This document shows positions 35,258 to 44,870 of a DNA stretch of 64,000 nt, piece after piece. The stretch covers positions 1-64,000 of the forward strand of contig JAFDZR010000013.1 of NCBI GenBank assembly GCA_018266875.1. The letters run 5' to 3'. The stretch is from Bacteroidota bacterium (GTDB lineage: Bacteria > Bacteroidota > Ignavibacteria > Tepidaquicellales > Tepidaquicellaceae). Every line of letters begins with the position of its first letter. Positions within the stretch are counted from its first letter, which is position 1. Both the position numbers and the translations under genes were made by a program. The notes beneath the pieces are model-generated. The model worked only from the letters and a program-made list of their open reading frames with translations. It was not told where the DNA came from and did no database searches.

Positions 35258-35272
35258 GGAATAAAAAATTAA

Positions 35273-35986
35273 ATGAAAAAAATAATTAAAGATTTTTTTG
35301 CTTTATTCGGTATAGGGATTTACAAAATAAAGAAAAAAGCAGAGGTGAAGCCGAAACCGGAATACAAACCGATAAAAGATTTTGAAGTGGTATCGGCATT
35401 TCATCATAATACGCCCGAAAGGATGAATGATTTCTTTTCCGATCCGGAGCATCTGGAAAATTATATGAGTGAAGTGCGTCTTGAATTCTATAAACAGATA
35501 AGGGATTATTTCAAAGAAAAAAATATTGACCTGAATGATAAGGAGATACTGGACGTCGGATGCGGAACAGGGCATCTGCTTATGTTCATTTCGGAATATT
35601 TCAAGGTTAAGAAAATGTTCGGGCTGGATTTTTCGGACGCAGCAGTTTCAGTAGCAAGAGAGAACATACCGGAAGGGGAATTCAATGTTCATGATATTTA
35701 CAAAGCGCATGACAGAAAATATGATGTGATCTTCTGCACAGAAGTGCTTGAACACCTTTCATATCCTGATGAAGCGCTTAACAATCTGCTGCAGTTAATG
35801 AACAAAGATTCGGTCCTTTATCTTACCACACCAAATGGTAGGACAGACACTTACAAAGGACACATCAATTACTGGGGACCAGAGGGCTGGGAGCTTTTCA
35901 TAAAGAAAAACTGCAAAGGAATGAATATTGAAACAGGACTGCTGGTAAACTCAAGATTCAATTACGCGTGTTTAAAAAATAACTGA
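35273..35986 (+). CDS. Class I SAM-dependent methyltransferase
   Basis: A 237-residue enzyme. Motif I is LDVGCGTGHLLMF (about residues 91-103), followed by GLDFSDAAV and VIFCTEVLEHLSYPDEAL (about 150-167), a Methyltransf_11/25 pattern. Following Wzt directly, it could add a methyl group that caps the chain, the kind of mark Wzt_C domains read in known O-antigens. Sequence does not reveal its acceptor. ATG start, with A-rich leader. Confidence 0.83.
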   Translation: MKKIIKDFFALFGIGIYKIKKKAEVKPKPEYKPIKDFEVVSAFHHNTPERMNDFFSDPEHLENYMSEVRLEFYKQIRDYFKEKNIDLNDKEILDVGCGTGHLLMFISEYFKVKKMFGLDFSDAAVSVARENIPEGEFNVHDIYKAHDRKYDVIFCTEVLEHLSYPDEALNNLLQLMNKDSVLYLTTPNGRTDTYKGHINYWGPEGWELFIKKNCKGMNIETGLLVNSRFNYACLKNN

Positions 35987-36010
35987 TAATCAGAGCTTAA
36001 AGATCTTAAC

Positions 36011-37255
36011 ATGAGAAAAATCCTGATACTTTCTTACAGTAATCTAAGCACGGATCCCAGAGTAATCAGGCAGATAGATGCTTTAAAAGACGAATATTCA
36101 ATTACAGCTTCAGGCTACAATACTTCCGATATAGAAGGTGTAAAGAATATCCCGATCTATATCAAATCCAAAAAGGAAATAAATTTTCATTCAGGATATC
36201 CGGTACCGTTTAGGAAGGCAGTCTCATTATTTGTAAAATATTATCTCCGGTATGAGAAAAAGGCGCAGAATAAAAAAAGAAAAGCACTGGAAAGATCGGC
36301 AGATATAAATAAAAGATACTGGACAAGGGACAGGGATGAATATCTGGAAAGACTGAACGGTGAAAAATTTGATATTATAATAGCCAATGAGATTGAAACC
36401 CTTCCAATGGCTCTGAGGATTGCAGGCGGAAATTCCGCAGTGATTCTGGATTGTCACGAATATCATCCACTTCAGTTTGAGCATGATGAATACTGGGTAA
36501 AACATTCACGGGAATACGTTTATAATCTATGCGCGGAATATCTTAATAAAGCTGATGTAGTGTTTGCAGTGTCGCAGGGTATTGCGGATGAATATGAAAA
36601 AAATTTTTCGGTGAAACCGTTAATTCTGACAAACGCAACAGAATATAATGATCTTAAGCCGTCTGAAACCGACGGAAACAGGATAAAATTAATTCATCAC
36701 GGAGCAGCCATTAAGGCAAGAAATCTTGAACTGATGATAGAGATGATGAATCATACTGATGCAAGATTCACACTTGATTTTATGCTCATCCCAACTGACA
36801 GGGATTATTATGAACAGCTTAAGGATTCACTCGCAAAAAACACAAAAGTGAGACTGATTGAACCTGTGAATACAAAAGACATTCCGGCAAAAATAAACTC
36901 ATATGACATTGGTCTGTTTATTCTTCCTCCGGTAAATTTTAATTACAGACATGCCCTTCCGAATAAATTCTTTGAGTTCGTGCAGGCAAGACTTGGAATA
37001 GCTATTGGACCTTCGGTTGAGATGCAGAAAATCTTAAACAGATATGATCTTGGCATAGCTGCTGAGGATTTTAGGGCTAAGAGCATGGCTGAAAAGCTGA
37101 ACAACCTGACAGCAGAGAGAATCATGGAGTTTAAACAGAATGCTCATAAGTATTCCACGGAGCTGTCATCAAAAAACAACAAAGAGCTAATGAGATTAAA
37201 AGTCAGAGAACTTTTAAAATGCAGTGAAATTAAAGAGCGGAGTCTGGTTAATTGA
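36011..37255 (+). CDS. Glycosyltransferase, GT4-like (GT-B)
   Basis: A 414-residue GT-B protein. The N-terminal ILILSYSNLSTDPRVIRQIDAL is a common GT4 opening, VFAVSQGIADEY (about residues 183-194) marks the end of the acceptor domain, and HALPNKFFEFVQARLGIAIGPS (about 315-336) is the donor-site E-containing helix. The E-x7-E motif is relaxed. It overlaps the next glycosyltransferase by TTGA, so the two may act one after the other. Confidence 0.83.
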   Translation: MRKILILSYSNLSTDPRVIRQIDALKDEYSITASGYNTSDIEGVKNIPIYIKSKKEINFHSGYPVPFRKAVSLFVKYYLRYEKKAQNKKRKALERSADINKRYWTRDRDEYLERLNGEKFDIIIANEIETLPMALRIAGGNSAVILDCHEYHPLQFEHDEYWVKHSREYVYNLCAEYLNKADVVFAVSQGIADEYEKNFSVKPLILTNATEYNDLKPSETDGNRIKLIHHGAAIKARNLELMIEMMNHTDARFTLDFMLIPTDRDYYEQLKDSLAKNTKVRLIEPVNTKDIPAKINSYDIGLFILPPVNFNYRHALPNKFFEFVQARLGIAIGPSVEMQKILNRYDLGIAAEDFRAKSMAEKLNNLTAERIMEFKQNAHKYSTELSSKNNKELMRLKVRELLKCSEIKERSLVN

Positions 37256-38400
37256 AATTAAGACTTTTAAAGTTTGACACAATAAATCCCGAGTTATATC
37301 TTCAGAAGAAAATCGAGGGGAATAAAAGCAATGTTGAGAAAATGAACAGGGCTGAGCTGCTAGAATGGATTATTTCACTGAGGTCAAATTTTTCAGATTT
37401 TTACACATACAATCTCAGACAGAACGGCTGGGAAGCGGAAGAATTTTTCATTACAGATACTTATCTCGAGAAAACAGCCGAGGAGTTATACGGAAGCAAA
37501 CTCGGCATCATTAATACAAAAGACAGGATCAAGGACCTGGTAAGACCAATAAAGGGAAGAAGGAAAATGAATATCATTTCTGATTACATCAAACAATATA
37601 AACCGGATGTAATACTTGTCAGGGAGCAGACAGGTATACCCAGTGATATCTGGAGGGATTCAAGCAAGTTATCCTTAATAGTATCCAGACTTGCAGCACC
37701 TTTGCCTTACCGATGGGCGCCTTCGGACTGGGATCTGATCCTTACATCGACAGAAATTTACAGAAGCTTTTTTGAGATCAATAATGTAAAATCAATCATA
37801 AATCACAACGGATTTGATACAAGAATACTCGATGAATTAAAGAATAACGGAAAGAAATATGATGTCACTTTTGTTGGAGGACTTGGTAAAAGATTCTGGA
37901 TTAAAAGAACTGCTTTGATTGAATCAGTCTCTGAAATGGATAATTTTAAATGGTGGGGATATAACGGGGATGAATTTCCCCGTGACCACTCTCTTCATAA
38001 GTCATGGCAGGGGATCACATCCGGACTTGAAATGCTCCAGATCTACAGAGATTCAAAGATAGTCCTGAATGATTACGGAGAGATCGCAAACGGAGAGGGA
38101 GTGAATCAGAGAATATTTGAAGTCATGGGAGTCGGAAGTCTGCTGCTGACAAGAGAGACCGAAAATCTTAAGAAAAATTATCCTGACAATATATTTGTAA
38201 CATTCAGCGATACTGAAGACTGCAAAAGAAAAATAAATTATTACCTTCAGAATGTAAAAGAGAGGGAAGAAATTGCAGAAAGAGGTCAGAAATATATTAT
38301 TGAGAATTATAATTACTTGGATCTGATGAAAGATCTGGGTGACACTCTCAGGAGCAGTTATTTCAATAAATTTGAACCCGAATTACAAAATAAAATATGA
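37252..38400 (+). CDS. Glycosyltransferase, Glyco_trans_1_2-like (GT-B)
   Basis: A 382-residue protein. The C-terminal half has YDVTFVGGLGKRFWIKR (about residues 203-219), SKIVLNDYGE (about 269-278) and GVNQRIFEVMGVGSLLLT (about 283-300), the hallmark of the DUF3880/Glyco_trans_1_2 group. It starts at TTG overlapping the stop of the gene before and ends in an ATGA overlap with the cupin, so the three are coupled. Donor and linkage are unknown. Confidence 0.8.
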   Translation: MKLRLLKFDTINPELYLQKKIEGNKSNVEKMNRAELLEWIISLRSNFSDFYTYNLRQNGWEAEEFFITDTYLEKTAEELYGSKLGIINTKDRIKDLVRPIKGRRKMNIISDYIKQYKPDVILVREQTGIPSDIWRDSSKLSLIVSRLAAPLPYRWAPSDWDLILTSTEIYRSFFEINNVKSIINHNGFDTRILDELKNNGKKYDVTFVGGLGKRFWIKRTALIESVSEMDNFKWWGYNGDEFPRDHSLHKSWQGITSGLEMLQIYRDSKIVLNDYGEIANGEGVNQRIFEVMGVGSLLLTRETENLKKNYPDNIFVTFSDTEDCKRKINYYLQNVKEREEIAERGQKYIIENYNYLDLMKDLGDTLRSSYFNKFEPELQNKI

Positions 38401-38825
38401 TAGAATACATTAAAGACAATGAAAAGCTTCTTGCAATTATAATCCCGGCAGAATTTAAGAAAGACGGAATACATTTTTTTACCTCGAACGATCTTTCGCA
38501 GCAGCTTGCCTACATGCATCATCCAACAGGGAAAAAAATAGAGCCGCACGTTCATAATCCTGTGCCGAGGCAGGTACAGTATACTCAGGAAGTTCTTTTT
38601 CTGAAGAGCGGAAAGCTTCGTATAGACTTTTACGATGAAGATCAGAATTACCTGGAAAGCAGGATCCTTAAATCAGGTGACGTAATTCTGCTTGCAACAG
38701 GAGGACACGGTTTTGAAGTGCTGGAGGAAATTGAAATGATTGAAGTAAAGCAGGGACCTTATGCAGGAGACAGTGATAAAACTCGATTTAATTCAATACC
38801 GGAAGAAAAAATAAAATTAAAATAA
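38397..38825 (+). CDS. Cupin-fold protein
   Basis: A 142-residue single-domain cupin. The metal ligands read as His51, His53 (PHVHN), Glu65 (TQEVLF) and His104 (GGHGF), the full cupin set. It sits directly before a DegT aminotransferase, a Gfo/Idh/MocA enzyme and another DegT, and cupins in that position often act on a keto-sugar (isomerase/epimerase), though its sequence is not that of the FdtA/RmlC groups I know. It may instead be a regulatory or binding protein. Confidence 0.75.
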   Translation: MIEYIKDNEKLLAIIIPAEFKKDGIHFFTSNDLSQQLAYMHHPTGKKIEPHVHNPVPRQVQYTQEVLFLKSGKLRIDFYDEDQNYLESRILKSGDVILLATGGHGFEVLEEIEMIEVKQGPYAGDSDKTRFNSIPEEKIKLK

Positions 38826-38826
38826 T

Positions 38827-39942
38827 TTGGAATTCATCCCAGTTAATGAACCACTGCTCACAGGCAATGAGAAAAAATATCTTGATCAATGCATTGATAC
38901 AGGCTGGATATCTTCTGAAGGTCCGTTTGTAAAAGAATTTGAGGAAAAATTCGCAGCAAGCTGCGGAAGGAAATACGGAACAGCAGTTTGTAACGGAACG
39001 GCAGCTCTTGAAGCCGCAATGATCTCTTTGAATTTGAATAAAGGCGATGAGGTAATAATGCCCTCCTTTACAATCATCTCCTGCGCATCTGCAGTCATAA
39101 GAGCCGGAGCAGTTCCTGTTCTTGTAGATTCAGACAGATATACATGGAACATGAAAGCGGAAGACATAAGAAAAAAGATTACTTCAAAGACTAAGGCGGT
39201 AATGGCAGTGCATATTTACGGGCTGCCTGTTGATATGGACGCGCTAAAGGAAACTGCTGAAGAATTCGGATTGAAGATAATTGAAGATGCTGCGGAAATG
39301 ATTGGTCAGACATATAAAGGTAAACCTTGCGGAAGTTTCGGCGAAGTAAGCACATTCAGCTTCTATCCGAACAAACACATTACAACCGGCGAAGGAGGTA
39401 TGATCCTTACTGATGATGAAGAGATCGCAGAGAGATGCAGGTCACTCAGGAATCTGTGTTTTAAACCGGGGAGAAGATTTATTCACGATGAACTCGGTTT
39501 TAATTTCAGGATGACAAATCTTCAGGCTGCGCTGGGACTTGCACAGTTTGAACAGCTTGACAAATTCATAATTAGGAAGAGACAGATAGGAGAAATGTAT
39601 TTAAGAGAACTGAAAGACGTTAAGAGTATTCAGCTTCCGTTAACAGGAACGGACTACTCGGATAATATTTTCTGGGTCTTCGGGATCCTGATAAAAGAAG
39701 AATCCGGAATTTCCGCTGAGGAAGCAATGAAAATGTTAGCAGAAAGAAAGATAGGAACGAGACCATTCTTTTATCCAATGCATAAACAGCCTGTATTCAA
39801 TAATATGGGACTATTTAAAAATGATTTACATCCGGTTTCAGAATATCTTTCAGAATACGGATTTTACATACCAAGCGGACTGGCTCTGAATGATGAGCAG
39901 ATTTTTAGAACAGCGGAAGAAATAAAAAAAATATTTAAATAA
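38827..39942 (+). CDS. DegT-family aminotransferase, perosamine synthase (Per)-like
   Basis: A 371-residue PLP enzyme. Lys183 in FYPNKHITTGEGG forms the internal aldimine, and IIEDAAEMIG (about residues 153-162) binds the cofactor. The pattern EDAAEMIGQTYKGK and GFNFRMTNLQAALG is closest to RfbE/Per (GDP-4-amino-4,6-dideoxymannose synthases). The N-terminal DTGWISSEGPFVKEFE also fits. It would transaminate a 4-keto-6-deoxy nucleotide sugar. It starts at TTG, one base after the cupin stop. Confidence 0.87.
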   Translation: MEFIPVNEPLLTGNEKKYLDQCIDTGWISSEGPFVKEFEEKFAASCGRKYGTAVCNGTAALEAAMISLNLNKGDEVIMPSFTIISCASAVIRAGAVPVLVDSDRYTWNMKAEDIRKKITSKTKAVMAVHIYGLPVDMDALKETAEEFGLKIIEDAAEMIGQTYKGKPCGSFGEVSTFSFYPNKHITTGEGGMILTDDEEIAERCRSLRNLCFKPGRRFIHDELGFNFRMTNLQAALGLAQFEQLDKFIIRKRQIGEMYLRELKDVKSIQLPLTGTDYSDNIFWVFGILIKEESGISAEEAMKMLAERKIGTRPFFYPMHKQPVFNNMGLFKNDLHPVSEYLSEYGFYIPSGLALNDEQIFRTAEEIKKIFK

Positions 39943-39947
39943 TTTTA

Positions 39948-40949
39948 ATGAATATCGGAATAATCGGATTCGGATACTGGGGAACAAACCTGGTAAGGAA
40001 TTTTGCAAATCTCAGCGGCGCTGAATTAACTCTTGTTGCGGATTCAAGAATTGAAAGAAAACAGTTTCTTGGAAAACTCTGTCCTGCAGCGGAATTTACG
40101 ACGAACCCTTATGATATTACGGATAATGTGAACATTGATGCCGTCGTAATTGCAACTCCGGTGTTCACGCATTATGAGCTTGCTAAAAGATCCCTCACAA
40201 ATAAAAAGCATGTGCTGGTTGAGAAACCTATGTCATCTGATATTAAGCAGGCGGAAGAGTTAATTAATATTTCCGAAAAATCAGGGAAAGTTCTGATGGT
40301 GGATCATACTTATCTGTATACAGGAGCAGTCAGAAAAATGAAAGAGCTTATTGATAATAATCAGATAGGAAATATAAAATACTTTGATTCCACTAGGATC
40401 AATCTCGGATTATTTCAGCCGGATGTTAACGTACTATGGGATCTGGCTACGCATGATATTTCAATTTTAAATTATCTGATGAGTGAGAAACCTACGACAG
40501 TTCAGGCAACTGGCGTATCACATACTTCAAATGGAATTGAGAACATTGCATATCTTACTGTGAAATACAATTCAGGACTTATCGCTCATTTCAACTGTTC
40601 ATGGTCTTCACCTGTAAAGATAAGAATGATGCTTATAGGCGGGGATAAAAAAATGATAGTTTTCAACGATCTTGAGCCGACTGAAAAGATTAAAGTTTAT
40701 GATACAGGATATGAATACAAGACTGACGAGGACAAAACTAAGATCCTTGTTGATTACAGAGCCGGTGATATTTACATTCCGAAACTTGAAACCCGCGAAG
40801 CATTGTCACTGATGGCAACCGATTTCAGAAATGCAGTTGAAAACGGAGAAAAGCCTTTATCTGATATGAATTCGGGACTTGATGTGATAAGAATACTCGA
40901 AGCTTCGCAAAGGTCGATCAAGGAAAGAGGAAAAGAAGTGACAATCTGA
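39948..40949 (+). CDS. Gfo/Idh/MocA-family oxidoreductase, WlbA/WbpB-like
   Basis: A 333-residue dehydrogenase. It has GIIGFGYWGTNLVRNF (about residues 3-18), Glu92-Lys93-Pro94 (VEKPMSS), and a catalytic WDLATHDISILNYL (about 164-177). The GYWG opening and the HDI motif resemble WlbA/WbpB, which oxidise C3 of UDP-GlcNAc uronate ahead of a DegT enzyme. The DegT gene 15 bases downstream (40965) would be the matching WbpE-like aminotransferase. The exact sugar is not certain. Confidence 0.87.
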   Translation: MNIGIIGFGYWGTNLVRNFANLSGAELTLVADSRIERKQFLGKLCPAAEFTTNPYDITDNVNIDAVVIATPVFTHYELAKRSLTNKKHVLVEKPMSSDIKQAEELINISEKSGKVLMVDHTYLYTGAVRKMKELIDNNQIGNIKYFDSTRINLGLFQPDVNVLWDLATHDISILNYLMSEKPTTVQATGVSHTSNGIENIAYLTVKYNSGLIAHFNCSWSSPVKIRMMLIGGDKKMIVFNDLEPTEKIKVYDTGYEYKTDEDKTKILVDYRAGDIYIPKLETREALSLMATDFRNAVENGEKPLSDMNSGLDVIRILEASQRSIKERGKEVTI

Positions 40950-40964
40950 AATTAATCTAAAAAA

Positions 40965-42098
40965 TTGATACCAATTGCAAAACCATATTTAGATAAAGAA
41001 GAAGCCGAAAGCGCATATTCCGTGATCATGTCGGGCTGGGTGGCTCAGGGTCCGAAAGTGGAGGAATTCGAAAAAAAATTCTGCGAATATACAGGAGCTG
41101 AATATGCTGTAGCAGTTTCAAACTGCACAAACGCGCTTCATCTTTCTATGATAGTGAGCGGAATATCCGGAGGAGATGAAGTTATCTGCCCGTCAATGAG
41201 TTACATTGCAACTGCAAATTCTGTGGCTTATACCGGGGGAATACCTGTATTTGCTGAAGTATCTCCGGCAGATTACAATCTTGATCCTGATAATGTCAGA
41301 TCCCTGATAACAGTCAGGACAAAAGCAATATTAGTGGCTCATCAGATTGGCATGCCTGCAGATATTGATGAATTCAGAAAGATATGCAGGGACAATAATT
41401 TAAAACTGATAGAGGATGCAGCATGCGCAATTGGTTCTGAATATAAAGGAGAAAAGATCGGAGTTCATTCGGAGCTTGTCTGCTTTTCATTTCATCCGAG
41501 AAAAGTGATGACAACAGGAGAGGGTGGTATGATCACAACAAACAACAAAGACTATTATGAAAGATTAAAACTTCTTAGGCAGCACGCTATATCTATTTCC
41601 GGGAAAGAAAGACATTCATCTGATAAGCTTACGTTTGAAGATCATCTGGAGACAGGTTACAATTACAGGATGACTGACATACAGGCGGCGATAGGAATAA
41701 AACAACTTGGAAAACTTGATTACATAATAAAGGAGCGGAGACGGATCGCGTCTCTTTACATTTCCGGGCTTAAAGATATAGATTGTATAAGACTGCCTTT
41801 AGAACCTGATAACAGGAAATCAAATTATCAGTCATTTGCCATTTACCTTAATGAAAAATCTCCGTTGTCAAGGAATGAGGTAATGCAGAAATTACTGAAC
41901 GAGGGAATATCAGTCAGAAAAGGAGTAATGACTTCACACCGTGAAAGCGCATACCGGACTAAGAATGAATTAAGGCTCCCTGTTTCAGAAGATCTTTGCG
42001 ACAGAAGTTTTATGATTCCTCTTTATGTTCCAATGGATGAAAAAGATATTTTTCACATAATAAATTCACTCAGGAAAATTTTAAAAAATATTATTTGA
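40965..42098 (+). CDS. DegT-family aminotransferase, WbpE-like
   Basis: A 377-residue PLP enzyme with Lys180 in SFHPRKVMTTGEGG and IEDAACAIGSEYKG (about residues 151-164). The N-terminal MSGWVAQGPKVEEFE is typical of the sugar aminotransferases. It pairs with the Gfo/Idh/MocA enzyme just upstream, a WlbA/WlbC-like couple that makes a 3-amino sugar. It starts at TTG and its stop overlaps the sulfotransferase-like gene (TTGA). Confidence 0.87.
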   Translation: MIPIAKPYLDKEEAESAYSVIMSGWVAQGPKVEEFEKKFCEYTGAEYAVAVSNCTNALHLSMIVSGISGGDEVICPSMSYIATANSVAYTGGIPVFAEVSPADYNLDPDNVRSLITVRTKAILVAHQIGMPADIDEFRKICRDNNLKLIEDAACAIGSEYKGEKIGVHSELVCFSFHPRKVMTTGEGGMITTNNKDYYERLKLLRQHAISISGKERHSSDKLTFEDHLETGYNYRMTDIQAAIGIKQLGKLDYIIKERRRIASLYISGLKDIDCIRLPLEPDNRKSNYQSFAIYLNEKSPLSRNEVMQKLLNEGISVRKGVMTSHRESAYRTKNELRLPVSEDLCDRSFMIPLYVPMDEKDIFHIINSLRKILKNII

Positions 42099-42889
42099 GA
42101 AAAGAAAACAAGACTAATAAATCATTAAGGAGTTTCATAAGAAACTTAAAATACAAAAATCTTTTAGATTTCAGATTAAAATATCCGGAAAGCAAATTTT
42201 TAATTTACACAAGAGGAAGAACCGGCAGCACATTGCTCACAGAGCTTCTGAACTGTCATCCGGATATTTTCTGTGACAGGGAAATATTCAATTTTCTTTA
42301 TTCGGGTTCAAGGATAAGATTCCCTGAATTATATATAGACAGCTGCAGCAAAAGAGCAAGTTACAACAGAAAAAAAGTTTACGGATTCAAAGTAAAGATC
42401 GCTCAGCTCAGATATGAACATAAATATGAAAATTATCAGGATATACTTGACTCACTCCATGAGAAAGGCTGGAAATTTATATATCTTAGGAGGAAAAATT
42501 ATTTGAGACATAAACTTTCCAATATCATATCATATCAGACAAATATTTTTCATCTGAAATACGGTGACAGGGATTTTGACCAGAAAATAAAAGTAGATTG
42601 CGAAAAACTTTTTGAAGGGATAAAATACGGAGAGGAAGTTGAAAAGACTGAACAGGAAAATCTGAAGAACATACCTCATTTAACAGTTACCTATGAAGAT
42701 GATCTTCTTGAGAGGGAAAAATTTCAGAACACCGCCGACAGGGCATTCAGTTTTTTAGGACTGGATTCACATCCGGTGAAATCTGATCTGAAAAGAATTG
42801 TCAAACTGGATCTGAAGGAAGTAATACTGAATTACAGCGAGGTTGAGGATTTTTTAATTAAGAAAAATTACGATAAATTTTTAAAATAA
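42095..42889 (+). CDS. Sulfotransferase-like protein (PAPS-type fold)
   Basis: A 264-residue protein. FLIYTRGRTGSTLLTELLN (about residues 35-53) is the 5'-phosphosulfate loop of sulfotransferases, and FIYLRRKNYLRHKLSNIISY (about 129-148) sits where the 3'-phosphate-binding Arg/Ser are found. A Stf0/carbohydrate sulfotransferase-type role would put a sulfate on the glycan. No PAPS synthesis genes are in the window. It starts at TTG. Sulfated glycans are uncommon outside certain groups, so the activity is unproven. Confidence 0.75.
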   Translation: MRKENKTNKSLRSFIRNLKYKNLLDFRLKYPESKFLIYTRGRTGSTLLTELLNCHPDIFCDREIFNFLYSGSRIRFPELYIDSCSKRASYNRKKVYGFKVKIAQLRYEHKYENYQDILDSLHEKGWKFIYLRRKNYLRHKLSNIISYQTNIFHLKYGDRDFDQKIKVDCEKLFEGIKYGEEVEKTEQENLKNIPHLTVTYEDDLLEREKFQNTADRAFSFLGLDSHPVKSDLKRIVKLDLKEVILNYSEVEDFLIKKNYDKFLK

Positions 42890-42898
42890 ATTATTGAT

Positions 42899-43672
42899 TT
42901 GAGCAAAAAAGTTTTTGATACATATTCAAAATACTACGATCTTCTTTACAGGGATAAGGATTACGCAGCCGAAGCTGATTATATTTGCAGAGCGGTCAAG
43001 GATTTCATCCCCGGAGCTAAGACTCTGCTTGATCTTGGCAGCGGAACAGGAAAGCACGATGAAGAATTTTCCAGAAGAGGATATCAGACAACCGGCGTAG
43101 AACTTTCTGAAATGATGCACAGAGAAGCGCTTCGGAACAGGGATAAACTCAAGGGAAGCGGAAAATATCCTGAATACAAAAATGCCGATATCAGAAAAAT
43201 AAATCTAAGAAAAAAATTTGACGTAATAGTTTCCCTTTTTCATGTGATTAATTATCAGACAGAAAATGAGGACCTGAATCTTACTTTCCGAAATGTTAAT
43301 AGACATCTTGAACCGAACGGAGTATTCATGTTTGATTTCTGGTACGGTCCCGCTGTCCTGCATGAGAAGCCGTTAAAACGGTTAAAGATAATTAAAGATG
43401 AGCATCTAAAAATAAAAAGAAGAACGACACCTTTTCTGAAAATAAATGAAAATAAGGTCGATGTGAAATTCAATGTATCTGTGAAGAATAAGGATACAGG
43501 AAAAGAACTTACTTTCGAAGAGACTCATTCCATGAGATATCTTTTTATTCCTGAGATCGAACTTTTACTCGGAAATAACGGAATGAAACTCGTCCATTAT
43601 GAGGAATGGATGACAGGTAAAAAGTTAACGGAAAAAAGCTGGTCGGCTTTTGCAGCCGCCAAACTCAAATGA
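42899..43672 (+). CDS. Class I SAM-dependent methyltransferase
   Basis: A 257-residue enzyme with LLDLGSGTGKHDEEFSRRG (about residues 39-57), TGVELSEMM (about 61-69) and FDVIVSLFHVINYQ (about 108-121). The pattern is that of sugar N,N-dimethyltransferases such as DesVI/TylM1 and related Methyltransf_25 proteins. It could methylate the amino group made by the DegT enzymes upstream. It starts at TTG and overlaps the next gene by ATGA. Confidence 0.83.
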   Translation: MSKKVFDTYSKYYDLLYRDKDYAAEADYICRAVKDFIPGAKTLLDLGSGTGKHDEEFSRRGYQTTGVELSEMMHREALRNRDKLKGSGKYPEYKNADIRKINLRKKFDVIVSLFHVINYQTENEDLNLTFRNVNRHLEPNGVFMFDFWYGPAVLHEKPLKRLKIIKDEHLKIKRRTTPFLKINENKVDVKFNVSVKNKDTGKELTFEETHSMRYLFIPEIELLLGNNGMKLVHYEEWMTGKKLTEKSWSAFAAAKLK

Positions 43673-44865
43673 AGAAAGAACATCCCAAAACAATTGCTCT
43701 GCTGACTCCCAAGATCGATACATTCAGTAATCCTACACTTGTGGTGCTGATACAGAAATTAATTGCGAGAGGTTATAAAATCCTGTTCTACGGATTCGAT
43801 CAGCTGTTCGTACCTGCAGAATACAGAAAATATTTTGAATTCTGTGAACTCCCGTTTAATTTCTATTCGCTTGAGAAAAATCCAAAAAGCTATATAAAAC
43901 TTTTAAAGCAGTATGTAAAATTATTCAGGGACCTGAAAATAAGAAACAAAGTAAGATCAATAATATGTGTGGATCCGATGGGTCTGGTAATTGGCGGAAG
44001 GATAAAAAAATTTATAAGATTTAAACTCGTTTACGCTTCTTTTGAGATATTTTTTGAGGATGAATTCTTTGTTCAGAGGAAAAGAATACTTAAAAAACTG
44101 GAAATGGATTTTTCGAAAAATGCAGAGATAGTGATCATTCAGGACAGAAGAAGAGAAAAACTATTGAAATCAGTGAATAATTTTTCGGACAAAACCATTT
44201 TCTGCAGAGTGCCGGTATCACCAATGAAAATAGATCTTCCAGATGACGATTATGATATTTATAATGATCTGAACATTCCGCGGGATAAAACGCTGGTCGT
44301 ATATTCAGGTTCACTTCAGAACTGGAGCGGAATTAACGAGATGATATCACTGTTTCCCGATCACTGGGAAAACGATTTCTGGCTGATCATTCATACACAT
44401 CAGAAGCTGAATGACGACAGTGAACTGAAGTCAGAGATCAACCTTCTGAATATCAATCAGCAGAATATAACAATTCATGAAAAGCCGTTCTACAGGTTTG
44501 AAGAATATTTTAAGTTCCTATCAAAATGTCATATTGGTATAGCAACTTATTTCCCTAACAACCTTGATATCTTTGCGGGAAAAAATCTTGAAGCCATTGG
44601 CTTATCATCTGGAAAATTTTCAACATACATGATGCTTGGAATACCCACTGTTACCACAAACCATTTCACATACAGGCTGCTGAATAATAAATACAAATAC
44701 GGTGAGATCATTAACTCTATAAAGGAAATACCCGGAGCGCTTGTTAAAATTAAAAATACATTGAAAGAAAAATCAGAATCCTGTAAAAAATTATACGATG
44801 AAGTGCTTGATCCAGATAAACTGCTGGATGAAGTTATCAATAAAATAGAATCTGATAAACAGTAA
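43669..44865 (+). CDS. Glycosyltransferase-like protein (GT-B)
   Basis: A 398-residue protein with a GT-B layout: N-terminal TIALLTPKIDTFSNPTLVVLIQ, a linker RVPVSPMKIDLPDDD, then VVYSGSLQNWSGINEMISLF (about residues 209-228) and GLSSGKFSTYMMLGIPTVTT (about 312-331) in the donor domain. It is a distant GT4 relative. Acceptor and donor are unknown. It is coupled to the methyltransferase before it by an ATGA overlap. Confidence 0.75.
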   Translation: MKKEHPKTIALLTPKIDTFSNPTLVVLIQKLIARGYKILFYGFDQLFVPAEYRKYFEFCELPFNFYSLEKNPKSYIKLLKQYVKLFRDLKIRNKVRSIICVDPMGLVIGGRIKKFIRFKLVYASFEIFFEDEFFVQRKRILKKLEMDFSKNAEIVIIQDRRREKLLKSVNNFSDKTIFCRVPVSPMKIDLPDDDYDIYNDLNIPRDKTLVVYSGSLQNWSGINEMISLFPDHWENDFWLIIHTHQKLNDDSELKSEINLLNINQQNITIHEKPFYRFEEYFKFLSKCHIGIATYFPNNLDIFAGKNLEAIGLSSGKFSTYMMLGIPTVTTNHFTYRLLNNKYKYGEIINSIKEIPGALVKIKNTLKEKSESCKKLYDEVLDPDKLLDEVINKIESDKQ

Positions 44866-44870
44866 ATTAA

